NCBI GenBank assembly: GCA_964636985.1
Contig: CAZWSX010000026.1
Location: 1 to 64,000, forward strand
Origin: CAZWSX01 sp964636985
GTDB taxonomy: Bacteria; Planctomycetota; Planctomycetia; Pirellulales; Pirellulaceae
Length of the DNA: 64,000 bases
Direction: 5' to 3'
The notes under the pieces are model-generated. The model did no database searches. It was given only the letters and a program-made list of their open reading frames with translations, and was not told where the DNA came from. The translations under genes and the position numbers were made by a program. Below, in pieces: positions 27,001 through 36,383 of this stretch (the first letter of the stretch is position 1; each line of letters begins with the position of its first letter).

Positions 27001-30000
27001 ACACACATGCTCGCGCGGAGATCGACCATTACAATGCGACCCGCCCTGGATATGCCGCTCCTTTACAGTGGGAACTAGCAAGATGTTACGCGGCTGAGGG
27101 CGAGTGGGCAAAGTGCGAATCGGTGATCGACGGACTTTACCTCACTATCGATGAAGAGACCCTCGAACTCGAGAGCTATTCGACCATTGCCCTGATGAAA
27201 GGCTTTTTACTCGATCGGCGAGGAGCCAAAGCCGCCGCTTTGCGAACATGGCGGGACGGATTTCAGCGTAGCACGGCAATTCACCGCGACGATCACCATC
27301 GAGTCAGCGCTTTTCTGAATGAACTTGTTTTGCGATCGCTTTGCGACCAGGTCGACGACGAGTTCACGAAGCGGTTTATGGCGAATGTATTTGGAGCGGC
27401 AGGCAATAGCCCGCTGCTGCGTCAAGCGGAATCGCTCGTCGATGGCGCCACGATGTCCCAAGTCTTGAGAAGGATGTGGCGGTCGAAACTTGGGCGACGG
27501 CTGGCCGAGGATTTTGCTTTCGAACGAGGCACACTTCGCGACCGGATTGTTGTTCCTATGGCGCTCGCTGCCACCGAGTATGCGAATCTCACGGCATATT
27601 CCAGCGAGATGACCGACGATGAGTATGCACTTGTTTTTGAGCACGGACTTGCCACCGCCGAGAAGTTGATTTTTGCTGGTGAACTGAACGTCGCCCAAAT
27701 CGCGGGACTTGTCGTCGCGTGGAAGGGATCGACTGGAACTCTTGGCTGGACTGGCGTCTCTCCTACACTTCCGCCCGAGTCTCGCAGGTTCCTTACCTAT
27801 TTGATGGCACATCGGTGGCACAGTCGGGGCGACACTGCGGCAGCAATCAAGGTGTTGACCGAACAGTTCCCTGGCGACAATTCCGATGATTCGCTGGCCA
27901 GAGCCGCGAGAAAGGATCTCGATCGGCTCAAGGGGCAACGAGGAACACTTGTCTTCGACAGGCCCCGCGACGCGATTGCGAAGGTGCGTGTTACGCCCGA
28001 AATTGGCGAGCCATTTGACATCGACCTGGCGACCACGTCGGAGATTGATGTCGCGACAGGTAAATTTACATTACGCCTTGACGATGCCTCCGAGCAAGGA
28101 ATCCTCTCGGTCACGGAGGGTGCAATCCAGACCATGCGGAAGGTGGTCGTCAACTACCAACCCAAAGTTCTACCGAACTCCTCTCTGGCCGTGCAACCTT
28201 TGGTCGGCATTGTCGCGGCACCGAGATCGAGTGCGGAGATCGATCGCTGGCAATTGGTTTATCGAAGACCTCACCTGGCGATCGGGCGGTCGCTTATTGC
28301 GGTCTCTCCCGACGAAAGCCAATTCGCCACCACATCGGGTGATCATGTGGTGCGAATCTTCGACAGCACGAACGGACGCCTCGCCGCTGTCTTATCGGCG
28401 ACATTCGGCTCCTTCAACGATTTGCAGTGGTCAGCCGATGGAGGTTGGCTGGCCGCCGCGGGCGGATCAAACCAGATCAACCTTTGGCGAACGTCCGATG
28501 GTAAACGAGTGCAGGCGATATCAACCTCTGCAATGCCGCAGCGGATCCTCTTAAATCCGTTCGAGACTCAAAAGGGGGACGCATTCGCTTTGGCCGGTAT
28601 ATCGAGCATTGGCCTGGTCGGCTATGAATTGTCCGGCCGGACCTTTTCCACAGTCCCCACGACGCCCGACAGCTACTCGCTGGCGGTGGCGGCTACTGCA
28701 GCGGGCCCGCCAACGGGATTTCTCAGCCATCGGAATGCAACGTCGACAAGCATACCCAAACGGTTGGCCGTTATTTCGTCCAATCTCAGCGCCCGATACC
28801 TTCTTCTTGGATATTCCCAGGTTCACGCAGCGCCAAAACTTCTGGACGACTGGAATTATGACAGCGGCAACTATGCGATTGGATTCAGCCACGATGGAAA
28901 GTACCTGGCCGCGACTACGGCAACGGGAAAACTGCGGATATGGCGAACGGACGACTGGGGCCATCTCGAAGACGTTGAAATCCCTTCACTAAACCATACA
29001 ACTCATCTTCAATGGTCCAACGACAGTTCTCTGATCGGTATCGCCAGGGGACATCGTGTCTTCGTTGTCGACAATCCCTTGAAAGACAACGGCTCCCCAG
29101 TCGGTGGACAGCCCGCGATTCGGCAAATCGATGCTTATGGCCTTTCGGGCGCCGCCAGCATCAACGGCGGTAAATCTTTGCTGGCAGTTGGCGAACTAGG
29201 CGAATTCCAACGAGTCGATCTGGTGGACGGAAAGATCACGCGGATCAGTGAGCCAAGGTACAGCGTGATCGAAAAGATTGCCGCCCGCCCGGTTCCTCTC
29301 GATCCACGGGAAGACTCAGTAGCCTCAAGCGTCGAATATGCCGTGCTCGACAACCAAGGCACGGTGCGTCTTATGGACGCTCGCGGGGCTGTGCAGCATA
29401 CCGTCCAGCGCACCATTTCCGGTGGAATGCCGCGCATGCTTTGTTGGCGCTCGGATGGAGAGCGATTCGTTGTGGGTTACTGGTCCACCGGTGCTCAAAT
29501 CGTCCGGGCCGACGGAACGACGATTTCCCAACTTCCGATCGATCTGTACGACGCGAATCCAGCGATGGTCTGGTCACCCGACGGCCACGAGTTACTGGCG
29601 ATCGACTCCTCCAGACGTTTTCAACGATTCGACGACGAGGGCCGCCCGTTGGGACAGCTTTCGGTCAACGTGGCGGAATTCGGGAACATCACCACCATGG
29701 ATTCGCATCCTTCAGGAAGATTGGCGATTGGTTTCGACAAGCCGATCGTTGCCGTGATGACGCCACAGGGGGAAGTCATGAAGACCATTCAACTTCCGCC
29801 GGACCGTGGTGCCGTATCGATGTGTAAATTCTCACCGGACGGAAAGGATATTCTCATCGCGCAGTTTGGCGAACGATGTGGAATCTGGTCGATCGATGGA
29901 ACGGAAATCACCAAGACGATAACCACCGAGGCGTCCGGGAACGCGCAAGCGAAGCAAGCATGGCTCGCCGACGGATCGGGCGTGCTCAGCATCGATTGGT

Positions 30001-30368
30001 ATCCGTACCGAGCCTATTTCCACGGCCGAAACGGCCGGCTGTTGAAAGAAATCGATCTATCGCACGTGCCGTCGCCGGTTCAGCAAATTGTCCCGCTTTC
30101 AAAAGGTGGCCAATGGTTAGCAACCGATTTGATGGGAACGCTCCGACGGTTCGATGCCGATGGAGGTCTTGCAACGCAGACCGTTCAGATCGCTCCCAAC
30201 GGCAAAGTGGTAACGCTCTCACCGAGCGGGCAAATCTCCTTTGGGAGCGCCGCAGATCTGGACGACGACTTCGTCATTGCAGCCGAAAATGATGACCAGA
30301 CGCTCCGAATTATTAACCCCAGTGAGTTCCTGCACAAAAGCGAGGTGAAAAATGCGGTCAACCCGTGA
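24006..30368 (+). CDS. Giant membrane Ser/Thr protein kinase with TPR and WD40 regions (module B)
   Basis: A 2120-aa protein. A 160-residue N-terminal region is followed by a PknB-type kinase domain: glycine loop near 169 (ARGGMGVVFKAKQ), HRDLKPRNIL near 285 and DFGLAKQ near 306, with APE-like MPPEQA. One TM segment lies at about 454-476 (ATLAIVLLAVIASFAGVAIW). Beyond it come a coiled region, a beta domain (about 620-780), TPR-like helices from about 785 (GDDLFSRGKFQEALDSY) to 1150, and WD40-like repeats from about 1410 to 2110 (RIFDSTNGRL, NLWRTSDGKR, RIWRTDDWG). Catalytic residues appear intact. Probably a receptor kinase sensing an external or envelope signal; its partner sigma gene converges 54 bases downstream. 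Confidence 0.9.
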   Translation: MADRDPSASQRRSRGPSFSVSGLTPPHIAALRARWQKEGRWSVEQILVAEPRWRDKPDMILDLVYLETELRRSAGDAPTVAEYLSRFPTIGDKILDLFAIDDFVETPHHQQDSANDETQDFGGNSLEGLVPHSDGDQTSPDPLGNPSGNAQITHTNLRLPAIDGYEILGEIARGGMGVVFKAKQIKLNRIVAVKVILPGQLASPDAIDRFYTEAQAAACLDHPGIVPIFEVDEAHGVHYFSMGYIEGQNLADLVAKGPMPQREAARLVEAISEAVQYAHDRKIIHRDLKPRNILLTSTGEPKVSDFGLAKQIEADHELTASGQIMGTPSYMPPEQALGKLDLVGPRSDVYSIGAILYTLLTGRPPFQATSFVDTLRDVIETPPIAPRVLNRRVDRDLETICLKCLEKLPEHRYPTAKEVAAELRRYQDGEPIRARRLGMMGRSWRWARRHPQFVGATLAIVLLAVIASFAGVAIWRSERDRVVTNSHRDVDSMLNNLNAEVESFHKLESAIAKHEKLDAEAAALFRVRAVDAYAAAIRKSLLSSRINEQGFVELERANQIIGDKNSDLASQLQGDITARKESWQTVFEAFAPFKASISKQLTAVSPAADGSFIEQAKVQGLSERPTLQLMAGDAAEIQATFDASWRLQNRIGVSLWDAKGYGYEFLLVAERPPEEESPPASTQANESPWTFEDAQGSGASYAIEIRRNGIPLVRRHLEPAALKEPPVALRGTRNGDQLSLQINGLAPLQFEDPFPLDGKYETRFALVPSPGAKIVQINARERMRATAVSKLREGDDLFSRGKFQEALDSYLLQTAETSEVSEELDFKIGMCHLALNQFAEAEERFAKVFENGSSRWCPTAGCRLWQARMRQGRMDEAYHAFEQLESKYSESGVGAVASLDLRDEVRKLSIKSNEGFRLANLLQYRPKRLEESRRIAAIDRFFSSDGLGDPEIQTNVARELAMAGDISGAMAAAQPIGAHGASGLAVRHYVRLLRLNKQYTHARAEIDHYNATRPGYAAPLQWELARCYAAEGEWAKCESVIDGLYLTIDEETLELESYSTIALMKGFLLDRRGAKAAALRTWRDGFQRSTAIHRDDHHRVSAFLNELVLRSLCDQVDDEFTKRFMANVFGAAGNSPLLRQAESLVDGATMSQVLRRMWRSKLGRRLAEDFAFERGTLRDRIVVPMALAATEYANLTAYSSEMTDDEYALVFEHGLATAEKLIFAGELNVAQIAGLVVAWKGSTGTLGWTGVSPTLPPESRRFLTYLMAHRWHSRGDTAAAIKVLTEQFPGDNSDDSLARAARKDLDRLKGQRGTLVFDRPRDAIAKVRVTPEIGEPFDIDLATTSEIDVATGKFTLRLDDASEQGILSVTEGAIQTMRKVVVNYQPKVLPNSSLAVQPLVGIVAAPRSSAEIDRWQLVYRRPHLAIGRSLIAVSPDESQFATTSGDHVVRIFDSTNGRLAAVLSATFGSFNDLQWSADGGWLAAAGGSNQINLWRTSDGKRVQAISTSAMPQRILLNPFETQKGDAFALAGISSIGLVGYELSGRTFSTVPTTPDSYSLAVAATAAGPPTGFLSHRNATSTSIPKRLAVISSNLSARYLLLGYSQVHAAPKLLDDWNYDSGNYAIGFSHDGKYLAATTATGKLRIWRTDDWGHLEDVEIPSLNHTTHLQWSNDSSLIGIARGHRVFVVDNPLKDNGSPVGGQPAIRQIDAYGLSGAASINGGKSLLAVGELGEFQRVDLVDGKITRISEPRYSVIEKIAARPVPLDPREDSVASSVEYAVLDNQGTVRLMDARGAVQHTVQRTISGGMPRMLCWRSDGERFVVGYWSTGAQIVRADGTTISQLPIDLYDANPAMVWSPDGHELLAIDSSRRFQRFDDEGRPLGQLSVNVAEFGNITTMDSHPSGRLAIGFDKPIVAVMTPQGEVMKTIQLPPDRGAVSMCKFSPDGKDILIAQFGERCGIWSIDGTEITKTITTEASGNAQAKQAWLADGSGVLSIDWYPYRAYFHGRNGRLLKEIDLSHVPSPVQQIVPLSKGGQWLATDLMGTLRRFDADGGLATQTVQIAPNGKVVTLSPSGQISFGSAADLDDDFVIAAENDDQTLRIINPSEFLHKSEVKNAVNP

Positions 30369-30422
30369 ACATCCTCAAATTGTGGCTGGAGGCCGGAGTG
30401 CCGAGCCAAAAAGACAGAGCGC

Positions 30423-31007
30423 TTAGTCAATGTCGATTCCAAGTCTTTCTCTAGCAGTCTTCGTGATGCGGCTAATGCGGACGCGCAATGCATCGGCCGA
30501 GGTCTTCAACTCTGCCGCCAGTTCGTCCCACGAACGTCCCGAGCACCGTTGGTCTAGGACATAGCGTTCCTCGTCCGTGAGGTCGCGTAAGAACCGATCG
30601 ACTAGTTCGTTGCGAGAGGCTTTCACGCTCGCGGTCGATTCTTCCGACATGGGATCGAGAGCCGCATCTCCCATTTCCGCCTGATTCGCAACATCGCGTT
30701 TCTCGGTGGTATGCCGCTCCACGACTTTGAGAACACGTTTGCGAGCGATATCTGCGAGTAAACGTTGCAAATCCTCAATGGATTCAACTCTAAAGCGACC
30801 GTCTCGCAGTCCCCTAAAGAAAACACCAAACACCGATTGGCAAACGTCCTCCTCATCCACGCGCTGGCGAATCGCCGAGTTGGAGAGCTTAATCCGCGCG
30901 ATGCGTCGCACGTGTTGTGAAAACCGTTCGTACAGCGCCGCGGCCGCCTCTTCGTCCGCATTCTTGGCCTTGGCCACCAAATCGCGGAACTGTTCAATTG
31001 GGTCCAT
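30423..31007 (-). CDS. ECF-family sigma factor (module B)
   Basis: A 194-aa sigma factor starting MDPIEQFRDLV; this ATG is chosen over an upstream in-frame start because similarity to ECF factors begins here. Region 2 is RFSQHVRRIARIKL with DEEDVCQSVFGVFFRGL, and region 4 is DLTDEERYVLDQRCSG with SWDELAAELKTSADALRVRI. It belongs to the planctomycete ECF group that recurs next to WD40 kinases. It faces the giant kinase gene tail to tail. The C-terminal half is nearly identical to the broken copy at 22768-23063, so an earlier duplicate once lay on the other side of the kinase. Confidence 0.88.
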   Translation of the reverse strand: MDPIEQFRDLVAKAKNADEEAAAALYERFSQHVRRIARIKLSNSAIRQRVDEEDVCQSVFGVFFRGLRDGRFRVESIEDLQRLLADIARKRVLKVVERHTTEKRDVANQAEMGDAALDPMSEESTASVKASRNELVDRFLRDLTDEERYVLDQRCSGRSWDELAAELKTSADALRVRISRITKTARERLGIDID

Positions 31008-31158
31008 GATTCGATTCCCTAATTCAGCAGTTCCAACAGCTCGGTCACAGCTTAATCGAACGACGAAAGGAGGGGACAAAACAACACGACCACCTCTGTA
31101 AGGCGATGTGCCCCCGCCAGACCCGCTCGAGCCCTTTGGCCATCTACCTTGCCAACAA

Positions 31159-33378
31159 CTAAGGAGCGTCCGAATAAATCGTTTCCATCTGCCACGCGTC
31201 AAGTCGTCTCAGCACGGCATCCTGCCCTTGGGCACGCAGGGAAACACCAACGCTGTCTTCGCGACCCGGATAGACACGCATCGCCATATAGAGTTTCTGG
31301 TTCACAAACACTTCGACCACGCTGCGATCGATCAGCACCCGCAACGCCAGCGGCTCTGTTCCTCGCTCAAACACGGCTCGCTCAGGGGGACGTATCCAAA
31401 CATCCCGCAGCGTGCTCGATCGAGTGGCATCCAGGCAGATCTCACCTGGCGTGTGGTACCAGTTGCTGATGGTGCGGTCGAAGTTATAAAACGTGATCGA
31501 GGTTTGCTCCTCAGCATTCGGTGATCGTAAGACATTCAACTGTACCCATCGAGCCATTTGCGGATCGATCTCAAGGTCCAACTCCAGCGAATTTCCAGCC
31601 ACTTTCCTCAGGATCAGTTCCTGATTGGCTGGCAGCAGTGTGCTTTCCAGACGTACATGACCGCCACGTAGTGAAGCAACCGCATCAACCGGCCTCATGC
31701 GCAGCTTGCTATCTGAGCCCAGGTTCAGTTGTTGGGCGACCGACATGATTTGATCCCAGTCATCGCTGTGCCGACCGTCGTTGATGTTCAAAATGTTGAC
31801 AACGCCATCTTTGCCATCGGAACAGGCTGACGGGGCATGCACGCCACCAGGAGAGACTCTCCCATGATTAAAGCGGCCCCGTTCGTACGGTACAAAAGCC
31901 AACTGCTCGCGATCGTAATCTCCTAAAAGGTATTGCCCTCCCAACATGTGACTGAACGACAGCAGGATATGCCGATTGCCGATGGGCACAAGGTTTGGAC
32001 ACGCTCCCGCATCCGCGTTTCCGGTTCCGATGAACTGATCGCTGTTCTGAACGAACTGACGGTTGCGAGTCTCCCAGTTCACCAGGTCTTTCGATGTCGC
32101 CAGCGTTCTCGTGCCAAGCAGACCGTAGTACGTGTCTCCTTCCTTCCAGATGCAGGCATCGCCACTCGGAGAATTGACCGGGCAATCTTCCAGCTTCTTC
32201 CAATTCAACAGGAGCGGATCCTTCGAGACGGCAACCATTTGTCCCGCGCCGATGCCCGGGTAGTACGCCACAACCTGATCTTTCTCCACCACTGTGCTGC
32301 CAGAAAAGCACATCCGTTCGATGCCCGGGTAGATTGCGTACGGCAAGTCGCGCCAATGCACGAGATCGTCGCTGACGGCATGCCCCCAGTGTTGCCGGCG
32401 CTTCGGAATATCAGCCGGATCAGGAAATTCATCCGCCGGGTAAGCCTGATAGAAGAGGTGCCAACGCCCCTGCCAGTAGCAGAGCCCGTTGGGATCGTTC
32501 AGTTCATTCTCAGGGCTGACAAAATGATAGAGTGGGCGGTAGCGATCCTTCGCCAACCTGGCCCGTGACTTGGCAAAGCGGCGCATCAACTCGTTCGATT
32601 GGAGCTGCTTCTCTTGTTCCTCCAGGTTTTCGGCAAATGTGAATCGAGGAGTCTTCGACGGATATAAACCTGCAAGACGTTTCGCTTTGCCGATCTCGGC
32701 CGCCTGTTTTCTCGCGGACGATTCTGCAACCTGTCTGGCTTCTAGAGACGCCTTCGCCGCATCCTCGGACGAAAAAATCTGCAGCTGGTCGATCGCTGCG
32801 TGGAATCGCACTCCCTCGGTATATACGGGTGAGACTCTGAAACGCACCGGGCCGGAACCATCACCTTTGTAAGTGAAGGTTTTGTTGACGAGATCCAACT
32901 TTCCCTTCCACTTTCCCGGCGTAACGCGGTGATCCTGAAGCACCGTGTCGTCGGTCCGCAGTAATTCGATGGCAAGCTGGTCCTTTTCTGCGGTCGCCTG
33001 AGAGAGTCCGGCGTAAACAGCCGGAGAGATATCAAGCGAGACGGTGTAGCTGCGTCCTTTTTCGTTGGCGGCGATCGTCCCCTCTTGCGTAAAAATGTTT
33101 TGTCCCGCGCGATTCGCAACGATCATCAGCGACCAGTTGCCTGGGTACTGCTCGACGAAATGCACCGGCATGTCGTCTCCCCTCTTCTTCCAACCAGGTA
33201 GCTGTTGCGCGTGCTTCACGGGAAGATAGCTCTGGCCTTGAAAGTCTGTTCCAATCAGATCGGACTCCCGATCGAATGTTTCAGTGAACAGTGCCGGTTC
33301 CGCGCAATAACCAATGCCGCTGGTCAGGGGTAACAGAACCAGCAAGATGGCCAGTGGTCTAAAATCAATTTCACGCAT
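31159..33378 (-). CDS. Exported GH32-like glycosidase (fructan/sucrose hydrolase family) with altered catalytic motifs
   Basis: A 739-aa protein with a signal peptide (residues 1-25, hydrophobic core LAILLVLLPLTSGI) and an N-terminal beta-rich domain to about 205. The five-blade GH32 domain begins with ELNDPNGLCYW (nucleophile Asp near 290) and MCFSGST. The position of the usual RDP motif reads SGDACIWKEG (Asp kept, Arg lost), and the usual ECP motif reads GACPNLVPIG, so the acid/base Glu appears replaced by Ala. A C-terminal beta-sandwich (about 570-735) with RVLIDRSVVEVFVNQ is typical for the family. It may therefore act on an unusual substrate, use another residue, or only bind sugar. It lies between two sigma/kinase sets. 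Confidence 0.82.
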   Translation of the reverse strand: MREIDFRPLAILLVLLPLTSGIGYCAEPALFTETFDRESDLIGTDFQGQSYLPVKHAQQLPGWKKRGDDMPVHFVEQYPGNWSLMIVANRAGQNIFTQEGTIAANEKGRSYTVSLDISPAVYAGLSQATAEKDQLAIELLRTDDTVLQDHRVTPGKWKGKLDLVNKTFTYKGDGSGPVRFRVSPVYTEGVRFHAAIDQLQIFSSEDAAKASLEARQVAESSARKQAAEIGKAKRLAGLYPSKTPRFTFAENLEEQEKQLQSNELMRRFAKSRARLAKDRYRPLYHFVSPENELNDPNGLCYWQGRWHLFYQAYPADEFPDPADIPKRRQHWGHAVSDDLVHWRDLPYAIYPGIERMCFSGSTVVEKDQVVAYYPGIGAGQMVAVSKDPLLLNWKKLEDCPVNSPSGDACIWKEGDTYYGLLGTRTLATSKDLVNWETRNRQFVQNSDQFIGTGNADAGACPNLVPIGNRHILLSFSHMLGGQYLLGDYDREQLAFVPYERGRFNHGRVSPGGVHAPSACSDGKDGVVNILNINDGRHSDDWDQIMSVAQQLNLGSDSKLRMRPVDAVASLRGGHVRLESTLLPANQELILRKVAGNSLELDLEIDPQMARWVQLNVLRSPNAEEQTSITFYNFDRTISNWYHTPGEICLDATRSSTLRDVWIRPPERAVFERGTEPLALRVLIDRSVVEVFVNQKLYMAMRVYPGREDSVGVSLRAQGQDAVLRRLDAWQMETIYSDAP

Positions 33379-33424
33379 CGCCCACCTTTCCCACTTCTTC
33401 AGCTGACTTAGTTCCTAGTTACCT

Positions 33425-35524
33425 TCACGATCCGTTCGGCGTACGCTTCCTGCCGGCCGCTACTACGAGCAAGCTTCCTCCCAGCATAAGGCCAGAAACG
33501 ACTGCGCTTAAGAGCAGTGCCAGACGAAGGGCTTCGCCGACCCTCGCCTCGTCTCGATCGAGCGGGCGGATGATCTCTAACACGCCGCGCACGTCGCCCA
33601 CCTTCCAATCCTTGCGCGGGGACTGAGGATGCGTGCTGTGGCATTCCACGCAGGTTCGCTCCATGATTCTAGCCTGGGCAAAGCGCACGACTCGTTGCCC
33701 TTCGAACTCGGTGAACTCGTAGACCGTCTCTTGTCCCTTGCTATCGCGTAACCGTTGCAGGGCCTTACGCTCAAAATCATCGCGCGGGCCGCCGTCCTTC
33801 CTCCAGGGAAAAGGGTAGTCGCTGAACTGTCGTACCTTAACACCGGTCTTACTGTTCTGCTCCAACTGCTCGCCGACGTCGTGCAAGAACGTTGCCGGAA
33901 TACTGAGCGGTACCGTATTCGGCGTGGGCGGAACGGTCTTGTTAACCGGATATTTCGCTTGAACCACACGCTGGACGTTGCGACTGTATTCCCTGGTGGC
34001 TTCCTCCAGCAGTTCTGCCTGTTGCGCGGCGCTCTCCCGCGCGATCGAACGGACGAGACGGGCAGAGAGAAACGACAGTGCAATGAGCGCCACAATCGGT
34101 GCGAGCAGGCCGGCAGCCAGCAGCCCAGCGGGTACTGGGTTGCGGCGAATCCAGCGCCAGACCTTCTCCGTTGCCGTAATGGGTCGAGCTCGGATGGGCT
34201 CGTCTTTAAGGAAACGCTGAAGGTCCTCCGCCAGTTCCAGCGCGCTGCCGTAGCGCTTGTGAGGTTCTTTCCGCAGGCATTTATGGCAGATGGTTTCCAG
34301 GTCTTGCGGGACGTTTGGTTGGAGGCTGGTGACGGAGACGGGCTCGTTGTGGAGCACCTGCAAAATCGTCGCGAGTGGCGTCCCTCCTTTGAACGGCGGC
34401 CGACCCGTGAGAAGTTCGTAAAGAATCGCCCCCAAGGCATAGACATCCGCTGACGGCCCAACCGGATGAGACGGGACCGTGGCCTGTTCGGGCGCCATAT
34501 AGCTGGGCGTGCCCAGTAGCTCCCCCGTGACGGTTTGTCCGCGAAGGTCTGTCCCCTCCCCGTCGCCGCTCACGCACTTGGCCAGTCCAAAATCGCTAAT
34601 CATGGGAACGAGGGACGCCAGGCGATAGGCGAAAGGAGCCCGTCTCTTGGAATCATTCCGCAGGAGGATGTTAGCCGGCTTGAGATCGCGATGAATCACG
34701 CCGTTGGCATGCGCGACATGGACGGACCGCGCCAAAGTCTCGACTAGCCTTGCCGCTGTCGGCACAGGCTGGGGCGTGCCCAGGATGTAGTCGGCCAAGC
34801 TGCCGCCGGCTACGAACTCAAAGGCAAAGTAAGGGCGGCCAGCGGCCTCTCCACAATCGTAAATCTGGACGATGTTGGGATGCTGCACGCGAGCCAGCGC
34901 TGCTGCCTCGGCGCGGAAGCGCGCCAGGTCGTTCGGGCCAGCCTGATGCCCGGTCAGGATCATCTTCAGTGCCACGATGCGATGCAGACCGAGTTGCCTG
35001 GCAAGGTAAACGACACCCATACCACCGCGGCCGATCTGTTCGATGATTTCGTAGCCGGGGACGGTCGGCAGTTCACCCTCACTTCCCTTCGCGTTGAGAT
35101 CCTCGCCGCGATCGGGGAGCGTACGTGCGCCGGCCAGGCTTCGTCGAAGGTCTTCCACGTGCGTTGGAAATCGTCGCGCATACTCGCTCAAATCGACATC
35201 CGCTTCCCGCTGACGTAACTCACACTCCGCTTTAAGCAGTTCCACTACCGCGGCTTTGTCCTGGGCCAATTGCGGGTAGCGGTCGAAGTACGATTCCACA
35301 CGGGTGGCCTCGCCGGCTTTGATGCGGAATTCAAGGTCAGCGTGAATGAGTTCTACGAGCAGTGCTTTTTGCTCGGCGCCTTCAAGGTGCAGGAAGTCGT
35401 CAATGTTCGGCAGCGACCCTGCTCGCCACGCGCGCTCGAATGATTCGATCAACTCTTCGAATTGCGAACGTGAGCCCGTCGAAGGCGGATCGGAGAAGTC
35501 CGAATCATTCTGGTTTGGCGTCAT
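33425..35524 (-). CDS. Ser/Thr protein kinase with extracytoplasmic c-type haem sensor domain (module C)
   Basis: A 699-aa protein. The kinase domain has GRGGMGVVYLAR near 165, HRDLKPANILL near 276 and DFGLAKC near 309, all intact. A first TM segment (about 465-490, GLLAPIVALIALSFLSA) leads to an outside domain of about 170 residues with SRNVQRVVQAKYP, LSIPATFLHDVGEQL and the c-type haem motif CVECH near 624, matching the DUF3365/Tll0287-like haem sensor family. A second TM segment (about 668-692) ends the protein. This couples haem-based redox or gas sensing to protein phosphorylation. It is 27 bases downstream of the ECF gene on the same strand, clearly one operon. Confidence 0.9.
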   Translation of the reverse strand: MTPNQNDSDFSDPPSTGSRSQFEELIESFERAWRAGSLPNIDDFLHLEGAEQKALLVELIHADLEFRIKAGEATRVESYFDRYPQLAQDKAAVVELLKAECELRQREADVDLSEYARRFPTHVEDLRRSLAGARTLPDRGEDLNAKGSEGELPTVPGYEIIEQIGRGGMGVVYLARQLGLHRIVALKMILTGHQAGPNDLARFRAEAAALARVQHPNIVQIYDCGEAAGRPYFAFEFVAGGSLADYILGTPQPVPTAARLVETLARSVHVAHANGVIHRDLKPANILLRNDSKRRAPFAYRLASLVPMISDFGLAKCVSGDGEGTDLRGQTVTGELLGTPSYMAPEQATVPSHPVGPSADVYALGAILYELLTGRPPFKGGTPLATILQVLHNEPVSVTSLQPNVPQDLETICHKCLRKEPHKRYGSALELAEDLQRFLKDEPIRARPITATEKVWRWIRRNPVPAGLLAAGLLAPIVALIALSFLSARLVRSIARESAAQQAELLEEATREYSRNVQRVVQAKYPVNKTVPPTPNTVPLSIPATFLHDVGEQLEQNSKTGVKVRQFSDYPFPWRKDGGPRDDFERKALQRLRDSKGQETVYEFTEFEGQRVVRFAQARIMERTCVECHSTHPQSPRKDWKVGDVRGVLEIIRPLDRDEARVGEALRLALLLSAVVSGLMLGGSLLVVAAGRKRTPNGS

Positions 35525-35551
35525 GGCAGAATCCCAAAGCGCCGTATCGGC

Positions 35552-36142
35552 TTATTGCCGCTCCAGGTGCTTGCGCACCTGTTCGCGCAGGCGCCGCACC
35601 GAGCGTTCGGCGCGACCTGTCTGCTCGCTGATTTCTTGGGTTGAAAAACCCTGCAGCGTTAGCTCGACGATGGTCCGCTCGTCACCCTGAAGTTGCCGGA
35701 GCAGATCCTCAACCGTTTCAGCCAGCACAGCACCTTCATCGGGTGTTGGCTCGCGCCCCACAGCCTCGAAGCAGGCAGCGGCGCTGCCATGGCTACCTGT
35801 TGCGCCGACTTCGCGATGAAGCGCGCGGCCCTCTGTTTGATAGTAGCGGGCGCGATCGGCACACTTGCGAATGGTAATTAGCGTTAACAAACGCCACAGT
35901 TCGTCCCATCCTTCCGCCGCTAGTGCTCCGTCGCCATACCGCACAAGAAAGCTCTTGTAGGCCGACTGCACCACATCCTCTGGATCGACCTTGTGCTGTA
36001 GCCGGCCTTGCAAATGAACACGGGCGAGGCCAATCAGCCGGCGACTGAATCGGTCAAACGTTGCCTGTCCGGGACCGTCTGTCGCGATTGGCGCGAGGTC
36101 ATCCGGCACCAAATTGTCCGGCACAAAGTCATCTGTCGTCAT
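35552..36142 (-). CDS. ECF-family sigma factor (module C)
   Basis: A 196-aa sigma factor. Region 2 reads LARVHLQGRLQHKVDPEDVV and SAYKSFLVRYGDG; region 4 reads GDERTIVELTLQGFSTQEIS and GRAERSVRRLREQV. This is the ECF subgroup frequently found immediately upstream of PknB-type kinases in planctomycetes. Its stop is 27 bases before the haem-domain kinase start. It is divergent from the RTX protein gene at 36384. Regulation by phosphorylation from the kinase is a reasonable inference but not shown by sequence. Confidence 0.9.
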   Translation of the reverse strand: MTTDDFVPDNLVPDDLAPIATDGPGQATFDRFSRRLIGLARVHLQGRLQHKVDPEDVVQSAYKSFLVRYGDGALAAEGWDELWRLLTLITIRKCADRARYYQTEGRALHREVGATGSHGSAAACFEAVGREPTPDEGAVLAETVEDLLRQLQGDERTIVELTLQGFSTQEISEQTGRAERSVRRLREQVRKHLERQ

Positions 36143-36383
36143 GGCTGAGTCTCCTCAGCCAACTGGCTGCGGTTGTCTAGGAAAACCCCGCAAAACATTG
36201 ATTCAAGAATTATTGGCCGAAGTCTCGAGCCAGCGGGATTTAGCCATTGTAGCTGCGCTCGTCACCTCGACAAGGAAACCGCCTTACCGAGGGATAAGTC
36301 AGGCAGTCACCGGCGAAGGTGAGGCACTTTGTCGCCCGGCAATCGCGTTCTTTCATTTCATCGTTAGAGAAGAGGCTCTCCCA

